Below, one piece after another: positions 29,023 through 37,900 of a stretch of 50,415 nucleotides of DNA. The stretch is from a virus. The position numbers were made by a program, and so were the translations under genes. Numbering within the stretch: the stretch's first letter is position 1; each line of letters begins with the position of its first letter. The notes under the pieces were generated by a model. The model had not been told where the DNA came from, made no database searches, and saw nothing but the letters and a program-made list of their open reading frames with translations. The stretch is from the IMG/VR virus record IMGVR_UViG_3300046515_000274, positions 1 to 50,415 of that record; one strand, written 5' to 3'.

Positions 29023-29880
29023 ATGAAACACAAGATCCAGTCTCGCGGCCTGCGCAGCGAGATGAGCCCGCGCGCGCTCGACAAGTGGAATCCCGCGATC
29101 CAGGCGGCCGTTGAAAACACATCGGACACCATCACGGTGTACGGCGTGATCGGTGAAGACTGGTACGGCGAGGGGGTCACGCTGAAACGAATCGATGCCG
29201 CGCTGCGTGCTATCGGCGAGCGCGACGTCACCGTTTACATCAATTCGCCCGGCGGCGACATGTTCGAAGGCATTGCTATATACAACCGCCTGCAAGAGCA
29301 CAGTCATGAGGTCACCACCAAGGTGCTCGGCATGGCGGCCAGCGCTGCTTCGATTGTCTTCCTGGCTGGCAAAAAGCGAGAGGTGGCCAGTAGCGCCTTT
29401 CTCATGATCCACAACTGCTGGACCTGGCTCGCCGGAAATCGCAACTACCTGCGCGATATCGCCGCCGACATGGAGGAGTTCGATGCCGCGATGGCCGATC
29501 TCTATGCCGAGACTAGCGGGCAGCCGGCAGAGGACATGGCCGAACTGATGGACGACGAAACCTACATCCGTGGCAAGCGTGCCGTGGAGCTTGGCCTGGC
29601 TACTGGGCTGCTGTCGTCCACCGAGGTCACCGAGCGCGAAACCGAAGATGCCGCCCAAGCCAATGCACTCAAGGCCATGGATGTAGCCTTGGCCAAGGGC
29701 GGCATGCCTCGCTCCGAGCGCCGAGAACTATTCGCCAGTTTCAAGTCCGGCATGCCTCGCGCTGCCGGCGGGGGTACGCATAACGCTGCCCAGCCCGATA
29801 AGCCCCGCGCTGTCGCGCCAGACCTCTCCGCCTCTCTGAGCGCGGCAACCAACCTCCTCAATTCTCTGAAAGGAAAGTGA
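29023..29880 (+). CDS. ClpP-like head maturation protease
   Basis: 285 residues. ClpP fold: VTVYINSPGGDMFEGIAIYN, nucleophile Ser107 in GMAASAAS, His130 in LMIHNCW. It would cleave the capsid precursor's N-terminal delta region during head maturation. The C-terminal ~90 residues (RRELFASFKSGMPRAAGGGT) are probably a targeting tail. Directly upstream of the capsid gene. Confidence 0.92.
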   Translation: MKHKIQSRGLRSEMSPRALDKWNPAIQAAVENTSDTITVYGVIGEDWYGEGVTLKRIDAALRAIGERDVTVYINSPGGDMFEGIAIYNRLQEHSHEVTTKVLGMAASAASIVFLAGKKREVASSAFLMIHNCWTWLAGNRNYLRDIAADMEEFDAAMADLYAETSGQPAEDMAELMDDETYIRGKRAVELGLATGLLSSTEVTERETEDAAQANALKAMDVALAKGGMPRSERRELFASFKSGMPRAAGGGTHNAAQPDKPRAVAPDLSASLSAATNLLNSLKGK

Positions 29881-29882
29881 CC

Positions 29883-31070
29883 ATGGACTTTGAAGCCCAA
29901 GTCAAAGAACTCAACGCCAGCCTCAAGGGCATTGGCGATCAGATCAAAAGCCAGGCCGAGGCGACCGAAAAGCAAATCAAAGCCTCCGGTGAAATGAATA
30001 CCGAAACCCGCGCCAAGGTCGATGAATTGCTGACCAAGCAAGGCGAGCTTCAGGCGCGCCTGGGCGAGGCCGAGCAGAAGCTTGTCAACGCAAGCCGGGA
30101 TCGCAGCCATCAGGAAGAGCCCCAGAAATCGGTCGGCGCTCTCGTGATCGAAAGCGAAGAAATGAAGGATATGAACTCGTCCTTCCGTGGTTCTCGTCGG
30201 GTCTCCGTGCCGCGCGCGGCCATCACCACCGCAACCGGTGGTGACCTGGTGCAGACTCAGCGCTTGCCGGGGATCATTGCCCCGCCTCAACGCCGATTGA
30301 CCGTCCGCGACCTGGTTGCTCCGGGAAACACTGAATCGAACTCCATCGAGTACGTCCGTGAAACCGGCTTCACCAACAACGCCCGTACGGTGGCGGAGAA
30401 TACGGCCAAGCCGTACTCCGATTTGACCTTCGGCCTGGCCACTGCGAACGTGCGGACCATCGCCCATTTGTTCAAAGCCAGCCGCCAGATGCTGGACGAT
30501 GCCAAGGCACTGCAGAGCTATATTGACGGTCGTTCACGCTACGGCCTCACCATGGCGGAAGAAGCTCAGTTGCTTTACGGCAACGGCACCGGCGTGAACC
30601 TGCAGGGCCTCATGACCGTTGCTCAACTGTACGCCGCCCCGGCTGGTGTAGCTGTAGTGGGCGAGCAGCGCATTGACCGCCTGCGCCTGGCGCTGCTGCA
30701 GGCCGAACTGGCCGAGTTTCCATCCGACGGCATCGTGCTCAACCCGATCGACTGGGCGGCCATTGAGCTGACCAAGGACGGGGAAGGCCGCTACATCATC
30801 GGCCAGCCTCAGGAAGGCACCAACGCGAAACTCTGGAATCGCCCTGTGGTTTCTACCCAGGCCATGACACAGAACGACTTCCTCGTCGGTGCTTTCAAGC
30901 TCGGCGCCCAGATCTTCGACCGCATGGAAATCGAAGTGCTGATCTCGACCGAGAACGGTGACGACTTCGAGAAAAACATGGCGACCATTCGGGCAGAAGA
31001 GCGACTGGCCTTTGCGATCTACCGCGAAGAGGCTTTCGTGACCGGCCCGCTGACTACCGTCACCCCCTAA
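29883..31070 (+). CDS. Major capsid protein (HK97 fold)
   Basis: 395 residues. Residues 1-75 are a charged coiled coil (FEAQVKELNASLKGIGDQIK, EAEQKLVNASRD), the scaffold-like delta domain. The rest follows the HK97 capsid pattern: RLTVRDLVAPGNTESNSIEY, NVRTIAHLFKASRQMLDD, LLYGNGTGVNLQGLM, LNPIDWAAIELTKDGEGRYI and a basic/acid C-terminus (RLAFAIYREEAFV). The ATG at 29883 is preferred to GTG 29877 for the AAGGA spacing. Confidence 0.93.
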   Translation: MDFEAQVKELNASLKGIGDQIKSQAEATEKQIKASGEMNTETRAKVDELLTKQGELQARLGEAEQKLVNASRDRSHQEEPQKSVGALVIESEEMKDMNSSFRGSRRVSVPRAAITTATGGDLVQTQRLPGIIAPPQRRLTVRDLVAPGNTESNSIEYVRETGFTNNARTVAENTAKPYSDLTFGLATANVRTIAHLFKASRQMLDDAKALQSYIDGRSRYGLTMAEEAQLLYGNGTGVNLQGLMTVAQLYAAPAGVAVVGEQRIDRLRLALLQAELAEFPSDGIVLNPIDWAAIELTKDGEGRYIIGQPQEGTNAKLWNRPVVSTQAMTQNDFLVGAFKLGAQIFDRMEIEVLISTENGDDFEKNMATIRAEERLAFAIYREEAFVTGPLTTVTP

Positions 31071-31118
31071 ACCTCCCACTATGAGGCGCCGGTAAAGGCG
31101 CCCTGCTGGAGTACTCCT

Positions 31119-31652
31119 ATGGCACGTAAACAGGAAAAACCAGAGTCCACGGTTGGGCCGCAGGATACCGCCTCGACCGCTGAAACGAGCGGCAGCCAGC
31201 CTGAAGATGGGGCTTTGACCCTCTCACCTGGTGATGCAGCGTCGCCAAATTCTGGCGAATCGGGCGCTTCTAAAACTGATCCAGGCTCGGGAGATAGCAC
31301 AGAGCAGACACGGCCAGAAGCACCGGAAAACTCGGGGCCTGGATCGAACGTCTCAGCAACCGACCTGAGCACCAGTGCCGAAGCCTCCGCTTCTGAAGGG
31401 GGAGCATCGGAAGGCGCAGGACAGAACGGGCCGGCGGTAGCTGAGAGTGGCGACGATATCGCCCAGCCAGTTGGCGAGGATCAGGTTGCGGCTAACCCTA
31501 ATCCAGCAACTCTTCAGGTCTACCCGATGCGGTCCTACATGGATGAGGGCGAACTACGTCGCCGCGGAGGTCCCGTTTATGCAGTGCCACGTCGGCATGC
31601 AGAGGAGTTGGTGGAGCGGAAGCTAGCATCGTTCGAGCCGCTGAGGGAGTAG
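31119..31652 (+). CDS. Disordered Ser/Gly/Glu-rich head protein
   Basis: 177 residues. About 130 are low-complexity Ser/Glu/Gly/Pro/Ala (for example SGEPGDAAS-type runs); the last ~45 form a conserved-looking module (YPMRSYMDEGELRRRGGPVY, AVPRRHAEELVERKL). This small module resembles the N-terminal part of some head-tail joining proteins. GGAG-type site 8 bases upstream. It lies between capsid and connector; decoration or assembly role possible. Confidence 0.65.
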   Translation: MARKQEKPESTVGPQDTASTAETSGSQPEDGALTLSPGDAASPNSGESGASKTDPGSGDSTEQTRPEAPENSGPGSNVSATDLSTSAEASASEGGASEGAGQNGPAVAESGDDIAQPVGEDQVAANPNPATLQVYPMRSYMDEGELRRRGGPVYAVPRRHAEELVERKLASFEPLRE

Positions 31653-31656
31653 CGAT

Positions 31657-31998
31657 ATGCCGGTCATCAGCATGACCATCGTCCGGCATCACCTGCGGGA
31701 TCCTGACGACGATAACGCTTACCTTGAACTCCTGATCGAGGCGGCCGAAGGGCAGGCGATGGATTATCTGAATCGTCGCTTCTACGCCGACCAGCAGGCG
31801 TTGGATGAGGCTGTCGCCGGCGGGGATGCTGGCGATTACCCCATGGTCATCAACAAGCAGATCAAGGCTGCCTGCCTGCTGATTCTCGGCCACCTTTACG
31901 CGAACCGTGAGGATGTTGTGACCGGGACCATTGCCACTGAGATGCCGAAGGGCTCCGAGGCACTCCTGACCCCGCATCGTATCGGGTGGGGCGTATGA
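31657..31998 (+). CDS. Head-tail connector protein (gp6-like)
   Basis: 113 residues. The pattern ISMTIVRHHLRDPDDDNAYL, EAAEGQAMDYLNRRFY, then KQIKAACLLILGHLYANRED is typical of phage gp6-like head-tail connectors that sit below the portal. GGGAG precedes the ATG. Coupled by ATGA to the head closure gene. Confidence 0.9.
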   Translation: MPVISMTIVRHHLRDPDDDNAYLELLIEAAEGQAMDYLNRRFYADQQALDEAVAGGDAGDYPMVINKQIKAACLLILGHLYANREDVVTGTIATEMPKGSEALLTPHRIGWGV

Positions 31999-32321
31999 GG
32001 GCCGGCCCGCTGCGTAATCGCTGTCAGGTGACATTTCCGCATCAAGAACGCAACAAGTCCGGAGGTGCGACGGAGACGTGGTTGCCTGCGACGCCTTCCG
32101 AAATGTGGGCGGAAATCAGAACGCCCAGCGGTCGCATGACGGCAGTCGCGGAAGGGCTGACCGCCGTTGTCACCGCCGAAATCATAGCCAGGCCGCGCAG
32201 TGATATCACTGCCGGGTGGCGCATCACCAGGCGAGGCGTGACCTACAAGGTTGAGGCCGTCTTGCCTGACAACGACAGGTCACTGATGAGGCTTCTCTGC
32301 TCATCGGTCCCTAACCCATGA
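31995..32321 (+). CDS. Head closure protein
   Basis: 108 residues of the SPP1 gp16/HK97 gp7-like head closure family: RAGPLRNRCQVTFPHQERNK, WLPATPSEMWAEIRTPSGRM, then YKVEAVLPDNDRSLMRLLC. The start at 31995 follows from ATGA overlap; ATG 31986 is less likely. Confidence 0.88.
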   Translation: MRAGPLRNRCQVTFPHQERNKSGGATETWLPATPSEMWAEIRTPSGRMTAVAEGLTAVVTAEIIARPRSDITAGWRITRRGVTYKVEAVLPDNDRSLMRLLCSSVPNP

Positions 32322-32329
32322 GGTGAACC

Positions 32330-32509
32330 ATGAAAATTCAAGCACTCGGGCCGCTGACTGGCGCTACTGGTGAGCGCGAGAAGGGCGAGATCTTTGAGGT
32401 GAAGAGAGAGCACGGCGAAGGCCTGATCGCCCGCGGCTATGCAGTTGAGATGGCCGAGCCCGCTGGCCTAACTGAAAAGGCAGTGAAGACGGCCCAAGCC
32501 AAGGAGTGA
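32330..32509 (+). CDS. Small head-region protein
   Basis: 59 residues (MKIQALGPLTGATGEREKGE, then IFEVKREHGEGLIARGYAVE), a small beta-rich unit with a Lys/Ala tail. GAGGTG is 5 bases before ATG. It resembles the short conserved module at the end of the 31119 product. Found between head closure and gp10-like genes in related phages. Confidence 0.7.
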   Translation: MKIQALGPLTGATGEREKGEIFEVKREHGEGLIARGYAVEMAEPAGLTEKAVKTAQAKE

Positions 32510-32512
32510 GCC

Positions 32513-33013
32513 ATGGCGCGCCGGTCGAGCATTCGCGGCGACATCCGGTTGCGTCGCACGCTGCGCAACATCCACAAGACGATGGACAACGAGCTGCAGC
32601 CCGCGATGATGGAGGCGTCGAACCGCATTCTCGAAACCCAGCGACAGCTAATGCCCAAGGACACCGGTGCCGCCGCTGCAGCACTACGGGTGTACGTCTC
32701 ACCCAGTGGCCTGGATGCCCAGATCGGGATCCGCGGTAAGCGGGACAATCGGCGGTTTTTTTACCTGCGCTTCATCGAGTACGGCACCAAGGGCTACATC
32801 GGCGGCAAGCGGGCAGGCGATCGCAACCGACGTGTCAGTAACAAGAGCGACGGCCAGCACTTCTTCGGCAAATACCCCGATATTCCCGCCCGGCCAGCTC
32901 ATCCGTGGCTGCGCCCGTCGATGCAGGTCAACAGAGAGTATGTGATGGCTGACATCGAAGCTGCAGTACGCCGCACACTGCGCAAGGCAAGCCTGGGGGT
33001 AGGGAATGGCTGA
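32513..33013 (+). CDS. HK97 gp10-like tail completion protein
   Basis: 166 residues. Typical gp10 features: MEASNRILETQRQLMPKDTG (helix and Thr-Gly), then RFFYLRFIEYGTKGYIGGKR, and PARPAHPWLRPSMQ (the conserved HPFLRPA-like box). Involved in the head-tail junction. It overlaps the next gene by 8 bp. Confidence 0.9.
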   Translation: MARRSSIRGDIRLRRTLRNIHKTMDNELQPAMMEASNRILETQRQLMPKDTGAAAAALRVYVSPSGLDAQIGIRGKRDNRRFFYLRFIEYGTKGYIGGKRAGDRNRRVSNKSDGQHFFGKYPDIPARPAHPWLRPSMQVNREYVMADIEAAVRRTLRKASLGVGNG

Positions 33014-33392
33014 TCCATCACTGGCCCTGCAGGAGGCCATTTTCGCCAGGCTTCAGGCTGAGGTCAGCTGCCCGATCTACGACGGTGCGCCGCTGAATGC
33101 GGACATGCCATACGTCTCCATAGACCGGGAGGTCTCGGTCAACAGCAGCCCGATCTCAGGCCGCAAGCGTGAAACCCGCCTGCTGTACCTGTCTGTCTGG
33201 TCCGATGCTGTCGGCCAGGCCGAGGTCAAGCGTATCAATGGCGAGGTCATCGCTGCTCTGGACGAGCGCCGCCTTCCCCTGGAAGTCGGGCGCGCCGTCT
33301 CCGTTCGAGTCGAGCAGTCCGACGCCCAGCGTGACGCCGACGGCATCACTTACCACGGCTCGATCACCGTCCGCGTGATCACTACCCACTGA
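33006..33392 (+). CDS. Tail terminator/completion protein (DUF3168)
   Basis: 128 residues matching DUF3168: LQEAIFARLQAEVSCPIYDG, ADMPYVSIDREVSVNSSPIS, LSVWSDAVGQAEVKRINGEV, then HGSITVRVIT. The family caps the tail tube at the head-proximal end. Placed between gp10-like and tail tube, as expected. Confidence 0.9.
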   Translation: MADPSLALQEAIFARLQAEVSCPIYDGAPLNADMPYVSIDREVSVNSSPISGRKRETRLLYLSVWSDAVGQAEVKRINGEVIAALDERRLPLEVGRAVSVRVEQSDAQRDADGITYHGSITVRVITTH

Positions 33393-33447
33393 ACATCCCA
33401 CCGGCCGCGCCGCGGCTTTTATCCAATGTGGCTTTGGAGGAATACCC

Positions 33448-33951
33448 ATGCCCGCAGAAGACAATTTGAATACAGCCGCCGGCTGCCGATTCTCAATCGG
33501 CGGAAAGACCGGCGCGAACACCGAAACCGACTATAGGGCCGACACTTACGTTGAAGTGGGCGAGATCGAGGACCTGGGCGAGTTTGGCGACACCTTCAGC
33601 AGTGTGAACTTCACCTCGCTGAGAGACGGCCGCGTGCGCAAGTATAAGGGCACCGCCGACGCTGGCGACCTGACCATCACTGTCGGCTTGGACAATGGTG
33701 ACGCCGGCCAGCGTGCCGTGAAGACTGCGCACAAGGACCGTAGCAAGGGTGATTACAACGTCAAGATCACCTTGAATGATGGTGATCCGACCGCCACCCC
33801 AGTGATCAATCCCACCACCTTCTACATGCGCGTCAAGGTGATGAACAACACCATCGCGCCAGGTGCTGCCGATAACGTGGTGCGCCGCAACATCACCATG
33901 GGTATCAACTCTGACGTGCTGGAAATCGCTGCCGGTCCAGCCACCCCTTGA
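33448..33951 (+). CDS. Major tail tube protein
   Basis: 167 residues, beta-rich, with the lambda gpV/TP901-like pattern (YVEVGEIEDLGEFGDTFSSV, GDLTITVGLDNGDAGQRAVK, TFYMRVKVMNNTIAPGAADN). Builds the tail tube by hexamer stacking. GGAG 8 bases upstream. A GC-rich hairpin with a short T-run (near 33399-33421) lies before it and may slow readthrough. Confidence 0.9.
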   Translation: MPAEDNLNTAAGCRFSIGGKTGANTETDYRADTYVEVGEIEDLGEFGDTFSSVNFTSLRDGRVRKYKGTADAGDLTITVGLDNGDAGQRAVKTAHKDRSKGDYNVKITLNDGDPTATPVINPTTFYMRVKVMNNTIAPGAADNVVRRNITMGINSDVLEIAAGPATP

Positions 33952-33992
33952 TAGCCCGGGGCTCTGGCCACGGCAAGACAGGATCTGATCAT

Positions 33993-34322
33993 ATGAACAA
34001 CACTTTGCACGGCACCGTGACCGTGAAACTGGGCGATGAGGTATTTACCCTGCAGCCCACCCTCAAGGCAGTTCGCGCGATCGAGAGCCGCTTTGGCGGC
34101 TTACGCGGCGCTTCGCAGACGATCAACGCCCTGAGCGTGGAGGGTTGTGCAATTATCTTGGCCGCCGGCGCAGGGCTGGAAGGCAAGGCAGCGGAAGCTG
34201 TGACCGAGAAGGTATGGCAGGAGGGTGTTCTCGAAGTGTCGACGCAGCTCAATGCTTACGTCGTCGCGCTCTACAACCCCCGCGGTGCCGACAAGGGAAA
34301 GGCTCAAGCCGGGACAGCGTAA
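33993..34322 (+). CDS. Tail assembly chaperone, short form (gpG-like)
   Basis: 109 residues: HGTVTVKLGDEVFTLQPTLK, AVRAIESRFGGLRGASQTIN, VWQEGVLEVSTQLNAYVVAL. This is the GTA gp10/gpG-like chaperone that coats the tape measure during tail assembly. The ATG at 33993 has AGGA upstream. Near its 3' end it carries GGGAAAG in the right frame for a -1 shift into the next frame. Confidence 0.88.
   Translation: MNNTLHGTVTVKLGDEVFTLQPTLKAVRAIESRFGGLRGASQTINALSVEGCAIILAAGAGLEGKAAEAVTEKVWQEGVLEVSTQLNAYVVALYNPRGADKGKAQAGTA
34295..34301 (+). promoter_or_regulatory. Programmed -1 ribosomal frameshift site GGGAAAG
   Basis: The heptamer reads G GGA AAG in the frame of the gpG-like gene, the same sequence used by lambda G/GT. 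A -1 slip leads into an open frame to 34573 and gives a fusion of about 193 residues. Confidence 0.85.
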
Positions 34323-34573
34323 GCGTCGTAGAGGACGGCAGCTACGTCGACCGGCTGTATGCAATCGCCACCGGATGGCTGGGCTGGGCGCCAGAAGTGA
34401 CATGGCGCACCCCCTTGCCGGAACTCTTCATGGCGATGGATGCCAGGCTTGAGTGGGTGCAGATGACAAGCCCGTTTGGTGCTGGCAAACCTGGTAGTCA
34501 GCAGGAGAAGCTGAAACCTACTACGGTGGCAGAGAAGCTGAGGCAGGCTCTCACGGGAAGAAAGGCTGCTTGA
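34301..34573 (+). CDS. Tail assembly chaperone T extension (made by -1 frameshift)
   Basis: About 90 residues, read only after the -1 slip: GSSRDSVSVVEDGSYVDRLY, AIATGWLGWAPEVTWRTPLP, ELFMAMDARLEWVQMTSPFG and a Lys-rich end. It has no good start of its own before the shift site. In lambda the GT fusion bridges tape measure and tail tube protein; the same role is inferred. The 0-frame stop is at 34320-34322. Confidence 0.85.
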   Translation, partial: GSSRDSVSVVEDGSYVDRLYAIATGWLGWAPEVTWRTPLPELFMAMDARLEWVQMTSPFGAGKPGSQQEKLKPTTVAEKLRQALTGRKAA

Positions 34574-34623
34574 GTTGGTATCGGGAGTTATCCTATATCC
34601 CGATTTGGTTTGGGGATGGATCC

Positions 34624-34881
34624 ATGCAGCTACTTATCCTACTGGCGCTTCTAATTATCATCGTCCTGATAGCTCCCTGGATGTTGGGGGTGATCGTGAC
34701 TTTCGTAGTCGCCGGAGGTGCGGCTTTTTTCGTCTTCTGTCTCGGCGCTGCTCTCGTTCTCGGCATCGCAGCGCTTGTACTGCGACACCTGGATGACCCG
34801 GTAAAGAACCAAGAGCGCCTCGAAAAGAGAGCCAGAAAGGTTGCCGATGCCGCGAACCGAGCCAACAGAAGGCCCGAGTGA
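34624..34881 (+). CDS. Small membrane protein in the tail operon
   Basis: 85 residues with two long hydrophobic helices (LLILLALLIIIVLIAPWMLG and VTFVVAGGAAFFVFCLGAAL) and a charged helical tail (KNQERLEKRARKVADAANRA). ATG 34624 is used; an in-frame TTG at 34570 overlapping the T stop is possible. No family is recognised. A terminator follows directly, so it may be cargo set between the chaperones and the tape measure. Confidence 0.65.
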   Translation: MQLLILLALLIIIVLIAPWMLGVIVTFVVAGGAAFFVFCLGAALVLGIAALVLRHLDDPVKNQERLEKRARKVADAANRANRRPE

Positions 34882-34902
34882 TATCCGCATTCAATGTTCT
34901 TG

Positions 34903-34925
34903 AGCCCGGCGATGCCGGGCTTTTT
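34903..34925 (+). terminator. Rho-independent terminator before the tape measure gene
   Basis: 8-bp stem AGCCCGGC/GCCGGGCT (34903-34910, 34914-34921), 3-base loop, TTTTT. It would divide the late transcript unless antitermination is active. Confidence 0.8.
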
Positions 34926-34942
34926 ATTTCCTGGAGATCAGC

Positions 34943-37900
34943 ATGGCAGATTCAGACATCCAGGGGATGCTGGTCCGTATTGAAGCGACCACCGCTCAGC
35001 TTCGCTCTGAAATCGCGAGGGCTGAGTCCACTGTCGCCCAAGGCGCCACGGCGATAGACCGCGGCCTTGCTCGAATTGATGAAAGCTTTGATCGCGCAGG
35101 GGAAAGCGCCCAGAGTGCAGGAGCCCTGATCAAGAATGCTCTAGCAGTGGCGGTGGGTGCCGCTTCGGTCCGTTCCATTATCGATGTCGCCGACTCCTAC
35201 TCACAGATGTCGGATCGAATGGGGCTGGCGACCTCCAGCGTCAACGAATACAACCTGGTACAGGAAAGGTTGCTAGAAACGGCCAAGCGCACTTATCGCC
35301 CCTTGAGCGAGGCCCAAGAGCTGTACATCCGGACGGCAGACAGCCTCAAGTCCATGGGGTACAACACCAGCGAAGCGCTGGATGTGATGGACAGCTTCAG
35401 TTTCCTGCTTGTGACCAACTCGGCCACCACTGACAAAGCATCTTCTGCAATCGATGCATATTCCAAGGCGCTGCAGACCGGCAAGGTCGAGGCCGATGGT
35501 TGGCAGTCGATCCTGGCGGCAATGCCAACGATCGTAGATACCCTCGCAAAAGCGACTGGCAAGAGCGCTGAGGAGATCCGTTCTCTCGGGGCAGGCGGCA
35601 AGCTCAGCCTAGATATCCTCACCGAAGGCTTGCAGAAGGCGGCACAGGCAAACGGTGAACTGGCTGACAGTATGGGTGTAGCGGTACGGGATGCGCTGCA
35701 AAATCTCAGCAACGCTTTCTCCGTCTACATCGGTCGTCTGAACGAGACCACTGATGGAACTGGGGTTCTAGCCCAGGGTATCAGCGTCATCGGAGACAAC
35801 TTCGAAATGCTGGCGAACATCGCTGGCGTCGTAGCTGTTGGTGCTCTTGCGGGCTACTCCCGGAGTCTTGCTGGTAGTGCTGCCGCCTCGCTTTTGGCGA
35901 CCAAGAGCGCAATCTCGGACGCCATCGCTCGGAAGGCCCAGGCGAACGCTGTTTTACTGGTCGCGCAGGCTGAGCAGCAGAAGGCTCAAACAGTAGTTTT
36001 TCTTGCTGAAAAAGAGGCCGTTGCCGCACGTGGGACCGCTGTACAGACCCAGATGTCGCTGCAACTCGCTGAGGCGAGGATGCTTGAAACGCGAGCCACG
36101 AACGCAGTCGCTGCTGCCCAAGCAACTGTTAGTCGCGCGTCTATAGGAATCATGGGTGTGCTTGGAGGGCCCGCTGGTATAGCAGCCCTGGCAATCGGCG
36201 CCGCAACTGCCTTCCTCACTCTGCGTGACAACACCAGTGTTCTCGAGCAAAAGCTGGGCGACCTCAGCGACCCGATTGACCAACTGGTTGAGCGCTTCAA
36301 TAAGCTCAACCGTGCCACTCAGTCCGTTACCCTTCGGGAGCTGAAAGCCTCGATTGAAGATGCAGAAAGCGAATTGACAGCTGCCTCCGGGTCGATTGCA
36401 TTCGAATTCCAGAGCAGTCTCACGAATGCAGGCCTGGCCGGTGCTTCTGGGTTCATGGGCGGCATCGCGCCCCTTCCCGCCGAGTTCCAGGCTGCTATGG
36501 ACATCGTGAAGAAGGCCTCAGCCGACCAAGCTTCCGGAATGGCTGTTGACTGGAAGGAAGTCGCAGATCGAATCAGAGAGGTTCCAGGCGTCACCGCTGA
36601 AATGGCAAATGCGCTTGAAAAGAGCGGCGGTGCGGCTACCGAAAAGGCAGAGGTTATTGATCGTCTCAAGCAGGCAATGGCTGAGCTGACGGGCGAGACT
36701 GATGCAAATACCCAGGCCGAGCGGCTGAACGCCGCGGCCAGAGCAACGGCAGCTCAGGAAACCCAGAAGTATCTCGATCAACAGCTGAAGCAGCTTGCCT
36801 CGGCGCAGGACAAAACCAACACTGATGCCGCCAAGCGTTATATCGCCGAGCGGACCGATATGTCTGAGGGCGAGAGGGCCGCGATCCTCTCCGTTGCTGC
36901 TGCACGGGACGCGCAAAAGAAAGCTGACGACGCGGCAACTCAGGCCAAGCGGCAAGGAGCGTCGGAGGCCGAGCAGTCAGCCAAGAAGCAGGTCAAGGAC
37001 TTCGAGTCCACGGAAGAAAGTTACAAGCGCCAAATCCAGCTCATCAACACAACAAGTGACAAGCAGAAGGACGCCACCGAGGTCGCCAAGCTCTCCTTCG
37101 AGTTGCAGGAGGGCAAGCTCGGAAACCTGTCCAAGGTCCAGCAGAAACGCCTACTCGCCCTTGCCGCTGAGCTGGACGCGCTGAACAAGATCAAGAAGAC
37201 GAACGAGGATGACCTGAAGCTCAGCGCCTTCAAGGCAGTCCAGGCCACGGGAACTCAGACCGCCATCAATGGCTATGACCAAGACCTGGCTGGCATCGGT
37301 AGGGGCGACAAGGCTCGGGACCGGATGAGAGCTGATCTGGCTCTGCGTCAGAAGTACGTACAGGATCTGAACGCCCTCAACGAGCAGCGAAACACAGGAC
37401 AGATCAGCCCGGAGCTCTACCAGAAGGAAACCCAGGTACTTACCGATGAACTCACCAAGCGACTCACCGCCCAGCAGAACTACTTCCACCGGGTCGATGA
37501 GGCGCAGTCGAGCTGGTCGAACGGCGCTACGGCGGCCTTGGAAAACTACCTCGATAGCGCGGCAGACGTGGCTGGGCAGACGCAAGAGTTGTTCTCGAAT
37601 GCTTTCGGCAACCTAGAGGACGGCATTACTCAGTTCGTGAAAACCGGGAAGTTTCAGTTCAAGGACTTCGCAGACTCGATCATCGAGGATCTGATTCGAA
37701 TCCAAGTTCGCCAGGCAGCTGCCGGCTTCCTCAGCTCGGCATTCGGTTTTCTGAGCGGAGGCGGTGCAGCGCTTGGTCAGGGCACCATGAGTGGATTCAG
37801 TGAGGGCTCATTTGTGGCAAACGCCAAGGGCGGTGTCTATGACTCCCCCAGCCTGTCGGCTTATTCCGGCGGGGTGTACGACAGCCCGCAGATGTTCGCC

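Noticed and set aside
28285-29658. A 457-codon frame antisense to portal and protease
   Set aside because: Shadow of two well-identified genes; composition not protein-like.
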